A program made the position numbers and the translations under genes. Shown piece after piece: positions 24,624-31,872 of a stretch of DNA of 64,000 nt. Under the pieces are notes generated by a model. The model saw only the letters and a list, made by a program, of their open reading frames with translations. It was not told the DNA's origin and ran no database searches. The stretch comes from JAJPHW01 sp963771505 (GTDB lineage Bacteria; Acidobacteriota; Terriglobia; Terriglobales; Acidobacteriaceae): contig CAVYTO010000002.1 in the NCBI GenBank assembly GCA_963771505.1, forward strand, positions 310,001-374,000, written 5' to 3'. Numbering within the stretch: the first letter of the stretch is position 1; each line of letters starts with the position of its first letter.

Positions 24624-25910
24624 TTAGCCTTTGTAATTGAGCGCCTTCAGCCCCAAATATCTCGCCGAGTCGCCTAACTCTTCTTCAATCCTTAGAAGCT
24701 GGTTGTATTTGGCGATGCGGTCGGTGCGGCTGGCGGAGCCGGTTTTGATTTGGCCTGCGCCGGTGGCGACGGCGAGGTCGGCGATAAATGTGTCCTCGCT
24801 TTCGCCGGAGCGGTGGGAGATAACGGAGGTGTATCCGTTGCGACGGGCGAGGTCGATGGCGTCGAGAGTTTCGCTGACGGTGCCAATCTGGTTGACTTTG
24901 ATCAGGATGGAATTAGCCACGCCCTTATCGATACCTTCCTGAAGTCGCTTGGTGTTGGTGACGAAGAGATCGTCGCCGACGAGTTGGATTTTTTTACCGA
25001 CCAGGTCTGAGAGAGTCTTCCAGCCTTGCCAGTCGTCTTCGGCAAGTCCGTCTTCGATCGAAACGATCGGATACTTCCCTGCCCAATCGGCCCAGTAGTG
25101 CGCCATTTCGTCGGAAGTCTTTGAAGTCTTGTCGGATTTTTTGAACGTATATTTGCCGTCCTTGAAAAATTCGCTGGCTGCGGGATCAAGGGCTATGGCG
25201 ATCTGTTCGCCGGGTTTGTATCCGGCTTGCTGGATGGCTTCAAGGACGAGGTCAATGGCTTCGACGTTTGATTTCACGGACGGTGCGAATCCGCCTTCGT
25301 CGCCCACGGCAGTGTTGTATCCGCGCTTTTTGAGCACGCCTTTTAAAGTGTGAAAGACTTCGACGCCCCAACGCAGGGCTTCAGAGAAAGAGGACGCGCC
25401 GACGGGCATAACCATGAATTCCTGGAAATCGACATTGTTGTCGGCGTGGGCGCCGCCGTTGAGAATGTTCATCATCGGCGTGGGCAGCGTGTTCGCGCCT
25501 GCCCCGCCGAGGTAACGATAGAGCGGCTCGCCCAGGCTTTGCGCCGATGCTCGGGCGCAGGCCATCGAGACGGCGAGAATCGCGTTGGCTCCCAGCCTGC
25601 TTTTGTTTGGAGTTCCGTCAAGCTTGATCAACTCAGCGTCGATTTCGCGCTGCGCGGACGCGTCCATTTCGGCGAGGGCTTCGGCAATTTCGGTATTGAC
25701 GTTGTTGACGGCTTTTAGCACTCCCTTGCCGAGAAACCGCGACTTGTCGTCGTCGCGCAGTTCGACGGCCTCGTGCTCTCCAGTTGAGGCTCCGCTGGGG
25801 ACGATGGCCGTGGCGGCAGTTCCGTCGGCCAGAAAAACTTCGGCTTCTACGGTCGGGTTTCCGCGCGAGTCAAGCACTTCGCGGGCGATGATGTCGGCGA
25901 TCATGGTCAT
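24624..25910 (-). CDS. eno: Enolase
   Basis: Enolase converts 2-phosphoglycerate to phosphoenolpyruvate. The 428-residue product is full length: DIIAREVLDSRGNPTVEAEV, SGASTGEHEAVELRD, LGANAILAVSMA, NGGAHADNNVDFQEFMVMP, VSIEDGLAEDDW (metal Glu/Asp), LVGDDLFVTN, ISHRSGESEDTFIADLAV and GQIKTGSASRTDRIAKYNQLLRIEEEL. The ATG at 25910 has GAGGA eight bases upstream; ATG at 25904 is also possible. gpmI, the preceding glycolytic step, lies 3.7 kb away on the same strand. Confidence 0.97.
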   Translation of the reverse strand: MTMIADIIAREVLDSRGNPTVEAEVFLADGTAATAIVPSGASTGEHEAVELRDDDKSRFLGKGVLKAVNNVNTEIAEALAEMDASAQREIDAELIKLDGTPNKSRLGANAILAVSMACARASAQSLGEPLYRYLGGAGANTLPTPMMNILNGGAHADNNVDFQEFMVMPVGASSFSEALRWGVEVFHTLKGVLKKRGYNTAVGDEGGFAPSVKSNVEAIDLVLEAIQQAGYKPGEQIAIALDPAASEFFKDGKYTFKKSDKTSKTSDEMAHYWADWAGKYPIVSIEDGLAEDDWQGWKTLSDLVGKKIQLVGDDLFVTNTKRLQEGIDKGVANSILIKVNQIGTVSETLDAIDLARRNGYTSVISHRSGESEDTFIADLAVATGAGQIKTGSASRTDRIAKYNQLLRIEEELGDSARYLGLKALNYKG

Positions 25911-26096
25911 GAATGAGTTCCTCGGGAGAATTTTGCGAAAGGCGATTATAGCGGAGGCGATCAAGGCGAGAACAAATGGCGGACAGGAGCGTCCGCGCCA
26001 CAAAACTAATCTCAGCACGTGTCAATCGTGGTTCAAGCTATTGTTCGCATGCGTGGCTTCACTTAGATTCGAAATCAGAAATCTCTTGGAGGCTCC

Positions 26097-26732
26097 ATGA
26101 AGAAATTCTCGACTTTGTTGTTCACGATCTTGCTGGCCGCGTGCGCGTGGTCGCAAACAGGCGCTTCCGTACCTGAAGGGACCGCTTTGATGGTCAAGCT
26201 CGACAACACGCTCACGACATTCCACAGCAAAGCCGGCGACCCGTTTTCGGGGCATGTGACCGAAGCGGTCGTGATGGATGGAAAGACAGTGATTCCCGTG
26301 GGCGCAACGGTGGAAGGACGGGTCACGAAAGTGACCGAGCCGAGACGGTTTGCGGGCAAATCGACAATTACGATCTTTCCCGAAAATCTAGTGTTGCCTG
26401 ACGGCCAGCGCTTCGTTCTGAATGCCAGCCTGGTGGACACGAGCCGTCGCGGGCGCACAGACGTCACCGAAGAAGGCGAATTCAAGGGCGCCGGACATAG
26501 CGGCCGCGACATGACGGAGATCGCCGCCGGAACGGGTGGTGGCATGCTGATCGGCGGATTGATCGGCGGCGGCCCGGGAGTCTTGATTGGCGGAGCGGTT
26601 GGTGCGACGGCAACCACGGCTCACTGGCTCGTGCGCCGCACGTCGGCAACCTTGCCGGCTGGAACTGAGTTGACGATGGAATTGAGCCGCCCGCTGGAGA
26701 TGGGTGTAACCGCACCTGCGGTCGGACAATAG
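26097..26732 (+). CDS. Exported protein with glycine-zipper segment
   Basis: This 211-residue protein has a signal peptide (MKKFSTLLFTILLAACAWSQ) and a beta-rich region (TALMVKLDNTLTTFHSKAGDPFSGHV, VIPVGATVEGRVTKV). The glycine-zipper-like stretch GTGGGMLIGGLIGGGPGVLIGGAVGA at about 148-173 is probably membrane-associated. LPAGTELTMELSRPLEM closes it. Proteins of this plan are frequent in Acidobacteria. No enzymatic motif is seen. It is followed by a strong bidirectional terminator. Confidence 0.65.
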   Translation: MKKFSTLLFTILLAACAWSQTGASVPEGTALMVKLDNTLTTFHSKAGDPFSGHVTEAVVMDGKTVIPVGATVEGRVTKVTEPRRFAGKSTITIFPENLVLPDGQRFVLNASLVDTSRRGRTDVTEEGEFKGAGHSGRDMTEIAAGTGGGMLIGGLIGGGPGVLIGGAVGATATTAHWLVRRTSATLPAGTELTMELSRPLEMGVTAPAVGQ

Positions 26733-26754
26733 CTGTAGAGACAAAGTACGAATA

Positions 26755-26796
26755 AAAAGGGCGAAGCTGCTATGAGCTTCGCCCTTTTATTTTCTC
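26755..26796. terminator. Bidirectional intrinsic terminator
   Basis: AAAAGGGCGAAGCT and AGCTTCGCCCTTTT form a long perfect stem around GCTATG, with A-rich and T-rich flanks. It lies between convergent genes ending at 26732 and 26806 and can serve both. Confidence 0.85.
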
Positions 26797-26805
26797 AACG
26801 CTGAC

Positions 26806-28584
26806 TTACTGCAATCCAGATTGCGTAAGTTTCACTGCGCAGTAGTTACCCGCGCCGCAAGGTGTAGTAGTCAGCGTCGGCGGCTTCGACAGGGTTCCAA
26901 AGTAGATGCTGGCTGCCTGCGGTTCAGTACTGACGTTATCCACGGAGAAGGCACTGGTCCCACCCCAATAGTTGGTGGCAGTCGATGTTGGAGCGGTAGA
27001 GCTCAAACCGATGCGCGTGTTGACGTTCCACTCAGTTACCATGTTTGCCCCGCCCGTGCCTTGATATACGCCGGTCCCCACGAACAGGCGGTCGGTGGTT
27101 CCATCGAAGAAGTCGAGCAAGGGCGAGCAGGTACCAGCGCCGTTGGCCGCATTGTTGATCTTCCGATTGTCGGACATGGCTGGGGTCGTGTTCATCTTTC
27201 CATTTGGCGAGGAAAACGACATTGCATAGAGACTAGGTTTGGTGCCGTTGCCTCCGGCTTGTGTGCCGCAGGCGTAAAGCGTTCCCGCGCCGGCGAGCGG
27301 TCCGGTTGCCCAATAGGCGTTGTCAAAATCGCCGTCGAAGATGTAGGTGCCGTTGCCCGCGTTCGGACCTATAGCAGCGGTCGTCACGGCTGTGAGGCCA
27401 AGGTTTGCCTGGGCCACGACGGAGTTGGCGTTAGTCGAATCCGCGCCCGAGAACACGTAGACATAACCGTTGCCGGTGTCGAGATAGGGCGACAAAATGA
27501 TCGGATCAGAGGCGGCGGTGCTGGCGATCGCGATCGATCCGGCGGCCGTAAAGCTTGTCGCGCCGGCGGTGAATCCGTAGAGCGAATAGCCGTCCGAAAT
27601 ATAAACGACGTTATTGACCTGGTCATAAACCGGCGACGTGGGAATGTGTCCGGCGGTGGAATTAATTTTTATGCAGTAGTCGAGCGTCGGCGTTCCTTTG
27701 AATACCCCCGTAACCCGATAGAGGTTGCCGTTGTCGGAGGCAATGTAAGCAGAGTCGGTGTTGTAGTCCATGTAGGGCGACGCATTGCTGGTGATTGCGC
27801 CGCTGGCGGTGCATCCCGGAACCGTTGCGGAGCTGAACGTTAACTGGACAAGCGACGATCCACCTGTGCCGGGCTTCACGGGATGGGTCGCGTCAGTTCC
27901 CTGTCCGGCGACCCAGGTCAGCACATTGAAGATCGCTGGATTGCCTGCATCGACGAAAGCGACCTTGGTACCATCCAACGAGAGGATGGGAGACAGCGAA
28001 ATCGAGTTGCTCCCGGCTGCATAAGAGAATAGGAATTTCGGGGCCGTGTAATCGGTTGTCGGCGGCGTCTGCGGCCCGTTCGGACAGAACGACGAGGATG
28101 TGCCGGTGTAGAGATTGTTCAGCCCCACAATATTCGCCTGGCCAGGATTTGAAACCGTACTGGGTGCGGCATTGCTCACTACAAACACGACAAAGTCGGT
28201 GGTGCAGTTTGCGGTGGTGATGTTTCCGCTGCTGCTAAAGCTGAATTTGGCCGGAGTCTCGCCGAGAGGCTCAGATCCTGCTCCGAGCGAGACTGCCCAG
28301 TCGACGCGCGATTTTTTGGTATGAGTGGGCGAGATTGGCTCGGCCGGATTCCAGTGGGCGCGGTTGCCGGTGCGTTGCATCCACGCGTACCAGAAACGCG
28401 GATCGCGCGATTCCGCAGCAGTGATGCTGAAGGGCGCGCCATGGGTGTAAAGCACGTGGCGGCTGCTCCAATCCTGGGGCAGGCCGACCCCTTTGGGTTC
28501 AGCTTCCTGGCCAGCCAAGATTCCGGCAAACAACACACAAACCAGCATCGCCGACACTTTCGCCGCAGATATGCGGGAAGGCAT
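26806..28584 (-). CDS. Large secreted beta-propeller-like protein of unknown function
   Basis: This is a 592-residue exported protein with a signal peptide (AAKVSAMLVCVLFAGILAGQ). An N-terminal block (DWSSRHVLYTHGAPFS, DPRFWYAWMQR) precedes a long Ser/Thr/Gly/Asn-rich region with repeated strand motifs. Examples are SLSPILSLDGTKVAFVDAG, NLYRVTGVFKG, NNVVYISDGYSLYGF and GYVYVFSG, suggesting a PQQ/WD-like propeller. Paired cysteines occur (NCTTDF, PGCTASG, CGAGNYC). The ATG at 28584 has GGAGAG seven bases upstream. It lies 209 bases downstream of the radical SAM gene on the same strand; a link is not shown. No known family was recognised. Confidence 0.65.
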   Translation of the reverse strand: MPSRISAAKVSAMLVCVLFAGILAGQEAEPKGVGLPQDWSSRHVLYTHGAPFSITAAESRDPRFWYAWMQRTGNRAHWNPAEPISPTHTKKSRVDWAVSLGAGSEPLGETPAKFSFSSSGNITTANCTTDFVVFVVSNAAPSTVSNPGQANIVGLNNLYTGTSSSFCPNGPQTPPTTDYTAPKFLFSYAAGSNSISLSPILSLDGTKVAFVDAGNPAIFNVLTWVAGQGTDATHPVKPGTGGSSLVQLTFSSATVPGCTASGAITSNASPYMDYNTDSAYIASDNGNLYRVTGVFKGTPTLDYCIKINSTAGHIPTSPVYDQVNNVVYISDGYSLYGFTAGATSFTAAGSIAIASTAASDPIILSPYLDTGNGYVYVFSGADSTNANSVVAQANLGLTAVTTAAIGPNAGNGTYIFDGDFDNAYWATGPLAGAGTLYACGTQAGGNGTKPSLYAMSFSSPNGKMNTTPAMSDNRKINNAANGAGTCSPLLDFFDGTTDRLFVGTGVYQGTGGANMVTEWNVNTRIGLSSTAPTSTATNYWGGTSAFSVDNVSTEPQAASIYFGTLSKPPTLTTTPCGAGNYCAVKLTQSGLQ

Positions 28585-28793
28585 GGTCGGACTCTCCAGA
28601 TGAGACGGCATAGTTCAGCCCCTAAGTAAAATTTGCGCGCGAGATTAGAAAGCTCTAAGCTTTTCCGTCTTTCGATTGTCTTTTATCCGCGCGGGAAATT
28701 CAGCCTTACTTCGGTAACCGAACGCCGCATAAACAGGCGTGAACAGCACACGAAAGTGCTATGGACGGGTGGTTCCATGGAAGAGAAAAACAG

Positions 28794-29882
28794 CTAATTG
28801 ATCGTCTGAATCTGCACGAGCGTGCTGGTGGACACGTATCCGCGCTTCAGCATATTGGCGGAGGGTATTCCAGTTTGTATGAACGATTTCTCGCAATCGG
28901 CTGACGACGGGCCCCGCATGTTGCCTTCCATGTAAGCGAGCCCGGGGCAGCGGGAACAGGTGCCGACGTGGGCGCATCCCGAACACGTTGGCAGATCGCG
29001 AGCGCGGATCGACCGGACCTCGGTCAGTTGCGGCGAGTCTTGCCAGATGTCGAGAAAACGCTGGCTGCGAACATTTCCGCTGGGTAGCGGGAACTGCACG
29101 CACGGATAAACATCGCCATAAGGCGAGATGTAGCAGGATGTATGGCCAGCGCTGCACGGGTAGCCGTCCATCACGCTATCGTCAGGTTGCGGCGGCGCAG
29201 CGTGGAAAGCGGCAACGTCGCCAACTAAATCCGGATTGTTGAAAGCACGGTGCAAGTCTTGCTGCGGCGCGCGCAAATTGAGGATCGAGGTGTCGCCGTC
29301 CATCTTCGGCGTGATGGTGGGATCAAGCGTATACGGCACGCCGAGTTGCTTTGCCAGTTCGATCATTTCCTGCTGGTCGCCGAGGTTGGCCGTCATCAGA
29401 ACATTTGCGATGGTGACCTTGAGACCTTCGGACTTGAGAAAACGAATCGCATCCAGAGTGCGGCGCAGCGAACCGGGGAGCTTAGTGACGGCGTCGTGAA
29501 TCTCAGGGCGATGTGAATAGACGCTGATTTGAATTTGCTCGACTCCGAGTTCGCGCAGGCGGGCGGCTTCTTTGGCGCGGATCATCACTCCGTTGGTTTT
29601 GACTTTTACGTTGAACAGCAAGCTGCGCGCGTAACCGACCAGATCGAAAAAATCGCGGCGCATCAGGACTTCACCGCCGCTGAGCGTCAGGAAGAAAACC
29701 CCGGCTTCCGCCATTTGATCGAGAACGCTCTTGAACTCGCTGGTCGTCATCTCACCGTGATCGTCGTGATCGAGATAGCAGTGGACGCAGCGTTCGTTGC
29801 AGCGGTAAGTTAAATCGAGTTGGACGCTGAGCGGAATACCCGTTTCCAGCGCTCTGGCGTTCATCTCCGAAATCAACGTCAT
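28794..29882 (-). CDS. Radical SAM / SPASM peptide-modifying enzyme
   Basis: The 362-residue product has the radical SAM motif C28-NER-C32-VH-C35 in DLTYRCNERCVHCYLDH. GGEVLMR (the GGE motif) and a C-terminal SPASM domain follow, with clustered Cys (YPCSAGHTSCYISPYGDVYPC, LPTCSGCAHVGTCSRCPG) that would bind one or two extra Fe-S clusters. This is the architecture of PqqE and of maturases that modify ribosomal peptides. It is the last gene of the operon and overlaps the PqqD-like gene by ATGA. The bond it forms is unknown. Class by domains is secure; the peptide substrate is inferred from context. Confidence 0.85.
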   Translation of the reverse strand: MTLISEMNARALETGIPLSVQLDLTYRCNERCVHCYLDHDDHGEMTTSEFKSVLDQMAEAGVFFLTLSGGEVLMRRDFFDLVGYARSLLFNVKVKTNGVMIRAKEAARLRELGVEQIQISVYSHRPEIHDAVTKLPGSLRRTLDAIRFLKSEGLKVTIANVLMTANLGDQQEMIELAKQLGVPYTLDPTITPKMDGDTSILNLRAPQQDLHRAFNNPDLVGDVAAFHAAPPQPDDSVMDGYPCSAGHTSCYISPYGDVYPCVQFPLPSGNVRSQRFLDIWQDSPQLTEVRSIRARDLPTCSGCAHVGTCSRCPGLAYMEGNMRGPSSADCEKSFIQTGIPSANMLKRGYVSTSTLVQIQTIN

Positions 29883-30193
29883 TCAGACTCCTGTGCTGCG
29901 GGCGCAATCGGCTGTTCGGAGAGCAACAAAATTCCATGATGCGAGAGGTCACGCACAAATTGCAGAGCGTCCGCTTGTGCCTGCTCCGGGGAAACTTCGA
30001 AATCCGGGCAGATACGTTCGGAGACGATGCGGGAAAGCGGCGTGCGGCCGTCGGCATTTTGCCAGAGCGCGGTGGCGACTTCATTCAGCGTGAAGAATGT
30101 TGAATCGACCGCCGACATCACCATCATCTCGTCACCCATCTTGCGGGCGGCGATGGCTGGGCTTCGCGCGATAAAGAGAGTTTCTATGCGCAC
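29879..30193 (-). CDS. PqqD-like peptide-binding (RRE) protein
   Basis: The 104-residue product resembles PqqD: VMSAVDSTFFTLNEVATALWQNADGRTPLSRIV is the usual beta-strands plus helix pattern. It ends with QADALQFVRDLSHHGILLL. PqqD-type domains hold the leader of a precursor peptide and present it to modifying enzymes. It overlaps the kinase-like gene upstream by ten bases and the radical SAM gene downstream by four, so the three are translated together. I expect it to bind the 58-residue peptide encoded at the head of the operon. Confidence 0.8.
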   Translation of the reverse strand: MRIETLFIARSPAIAARKMGDEMMVMSAVDSTFFTLNEVATALWQNADGRTPLSRIVSERICPDFEVSPEQAQADALQFVRDLSHHGILLLSEQPIAPAAQESE

Positions 30194-30987
30194 ACCTCGG
30201 TGTTCGATCCAATTATCTCCCAGACTTCAGGCGTGGGAGCAAATTTAAGTCGCTTCGTGGGCACCTTCCGAGTCAAGTCGCACACCGTATCAAATATTGC
30301 GTTCACGAGACTAGTATCCTGCGAAAAGAATAAGACATTACGCAGCAGACATCGATTGGCATCGAGATCGCCGATTGCGGCAACTTCGTTATTCGCGGAT
30401 TGCTCCAGGAAATAAACTGTGTCCAGAGGTGCCTGGGTATTTTCGCCGGGCGTTGCCAACTCCCCCGAGAATGGAGTGCCGAAGCAAAAGTAGCCTCGAT
30501 CCGTGAGTCGGATCAGGGAAACTTCGTCGGAAAGGAGGGTTGAGCTCGGTGGGGCGAGGCGGGAGATGGTCGTCTTGCCTGCGCCGGACACTCCAGCAAA
30601 CATGTACGCCCGTCCGTCGCGGATGGCACTGGCGCCATGCACAAGTAAGCCGCTGCGGGAAGCGAGGAATAGTGAAAGGGCGACTCGAATGACGGAATCG
30701 ATCGCGTATGGGCTGTCGTGTTGCGTCACTGTGCCGAAGCCAGTGGTGCAATTCCACTCGGCGAAAAAATCCCCGCGCTTGAAGTTCCACACGCGGCCGC
30801 GGCTGGTTACAAGCAGGTCGTCGTCAGGCGACACTTCTTCAGTCGGTGTGCGCAGGGTGATCTGCAAGCTGATGTCAGGATTTTTAACAGCAGCAACAAA
30901 GCCGGAGTAACGCGCAACCAAGAGTTCACGGAACCGCTCGCTGGCGGTTTCCAGACGAAATGAGACGCGCCCGATCGCAAGGCCCAC
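30184..30987 (-). CDS. HPr-kinase-like ATPase
   Basis: This 267-residue protein has a C-terminal HprK/PEPCK-type P-loop domain. LLVHGASAIRDGRAYMF leads into Walker A GVSGAGKT (residues 132-139). Then come SDEVSLIRLTDRGYFCFGTPFSGE, as in HprK-related kinases, and LDTVYFLEQ. The N-terminal ~100 residues are beta-rich and not recognised. HprK-related proteins accompany PqqD-like proteins in several uncharacterised gene sets and in some lasso-peptide clusters, where a related kinase phosphorylates the peptide. Here the substrate could be the precursor peptide; that is inference. It is 13 bases downstream of the S26 gene. Confidence 0.75.
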   Translation of the reverse strand: MGLAIGRVSFRLETASERFRELLVARYSGFVAAVKNPDISLQITLRTPTEEVSPDDDLLVTSRGRVWNFKRGDFFAEWNCTTGFGTVTQHDSPYAIDSVIRVALSLFLASRSGLLVHGASAIRDGRAYMFAGVSGAGKTTISRLAPPSSTLLSDEVSLIRLTDRGYFCFGTPFSGELATPGENTQAPLDTVYFLEQSANNEVAAIGDLDANRCLLRNVLFFSQDTSLVNAIFDTVCDLTRKVPTKRLKFAPTPEVWEIIGSNTEVCA

Positions 30988-31000
30988 AGAGAGCGGGAAT

Positions 31001-31522
31001 TCAGCTGGCGATGGCAGCGGCGTGCTCCGTTGGGGATTGTATCGATCGAGCGTGCCGCCAGTAGTGTAACCGCAGCGCAGTATTTCGCAGAAGCGGCGAA
31101 GCGCGTAGCGCGAAACTAGCCAGTCGGCGAAGCCCGCTTCGCCGCTTCAAGCTTGTGGATCGCCGATAACGTTGAACTGCAACGACCACGCCGAGAATAT
31201 GTTCATCAGCTACGGCATCGGGGTCGGGGTGGTGGTTCGAGTCGCCCTTTGTGATCCAGTTAGAAGCACCGACATTCGCGGACTCAGATAGCTTGCCGAC
31301 GAGGCGATGCACCTGGAGTTGCTCGCCAATGCGGCGGAGGACGATCTTGCCGAGCGCAAGCCGACTGCATTCTACGCGTTCGATCACCAGCAAATCTTTT
31401 GGCCAGATTGCAGGCAGCATACTTTGCCCAAGCGCACTGATACAAACCGTTTGGCCGCGGTTGAGCGATCGGATGAGCAACTCAAGTTTCACAGCGTCGG
31501 GAGTGGAGATGGCCGTGGGCAC
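31001..31522 (-). CDS. S26-type (signal-peptidase-like) protease without membrane anchor
   Basis: The 173-residue product has the S24/S26 fold signature. The catalytic Ser34 is in ALGQSMLPAIWPKD, then LLVIERV, VHRLVGK (His72) and NWITKGDSNHHPDPDAV. The His in VHR, where bacterial SPase I has Lys, is the pattern of the SipW/Sec11 (S26B) type. There is no clear N-terminal membrane helix, so it may act in the cytoplasm. The C-terminal ~45 residues are basic. It starts at GTG 31522, nine bases after the precursor peptide gene. A role in removing the leader is inferred from the operon. Confidence 0.7.
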   Translation of the reverse strand: MPTAISTPDAVKLELLIRSLNRGQTVCISALGQSMLPAIWPKDLLVIERVECSRLALGKIVLRRIGEQLQVHRLVGKLSESANVGASNWITKGDSNHHPDPDAVADEHILGVVVAVQRYRRSTSLKRRSGLRRLASFALRASPLLRNTALRLHYWRHARSIQSPTEHAAAIAS

Positions 31523-31531
31523 GGTCCCAAT

Positions 31532-31708
31532 TTATGAATTCTTCCGGTTGAATCGGCAATTGCTCACGGCAGGGGTGACTTTGCCGCAGGCAAGCGCCAT
31601 GGTTTCAAATACCTTTTCAAAGCGAAAAGCCGGTTTCACATACGGCTTCCGGGCTCTTCGAGTGGCGCCTTCAGACGGTGCAACGGGCTTTTCTGGTTGC
31701 TTATCCAT
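31532..31708 (-). CDS. Putative 58-residue RiPP-type precursor peptide
   Basis: This small gene heads the operon. Residues 1-36 are a charged leader-like part with KPYVKPAFRFEKVFET (21-36). Residues 37-58 form a possible core: MALACGKVTPAVSNC, with Cys41 and Cys51, then RFNRKNS. MALA|C has the A-x-A spacing that signal peptidases accept before cleavage (A38, A40), which suits the S26-type gene next door. There are nine bases to that gene's GTG. From memory, short acidobacterial proteins with a similar FET-ALACGK motif exist; I cannot verify this here. No Shine-Dalgarno sequence is obvious. The peptide's function is unknown. Confidence 0.65.
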   Translation of the reverse strand: MDKQPEKPVAPSEGATRRARKPYVKPAFRFEKVFETMALACGKVTPAVSNCRFNRKNS

Positions 31709-31872
31709 GTTGTAACTGCAAGGAGCCGAGCAGAACGCGAACCCCTTTCACGAAGTGACTACCTTGGAAGAATGCTATATCAAAAGCGGCTAAATGTGTG
31801 AAGCGTCGTTGCTTTTCGAGGTACTGATTAGTCCCGCGCCGAATCGGTCGCCTGTGCATTATCATTTGGACG

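Noticed and set aside
26821..27843. 340-codon plus-strand open frame opposite the secreted propeller-like protein
   Set aside because: It is antisense to a gene with a good signal peptide and ribosome site; the Arg/Gly/Val-rich translation is typical of antisense frames here.
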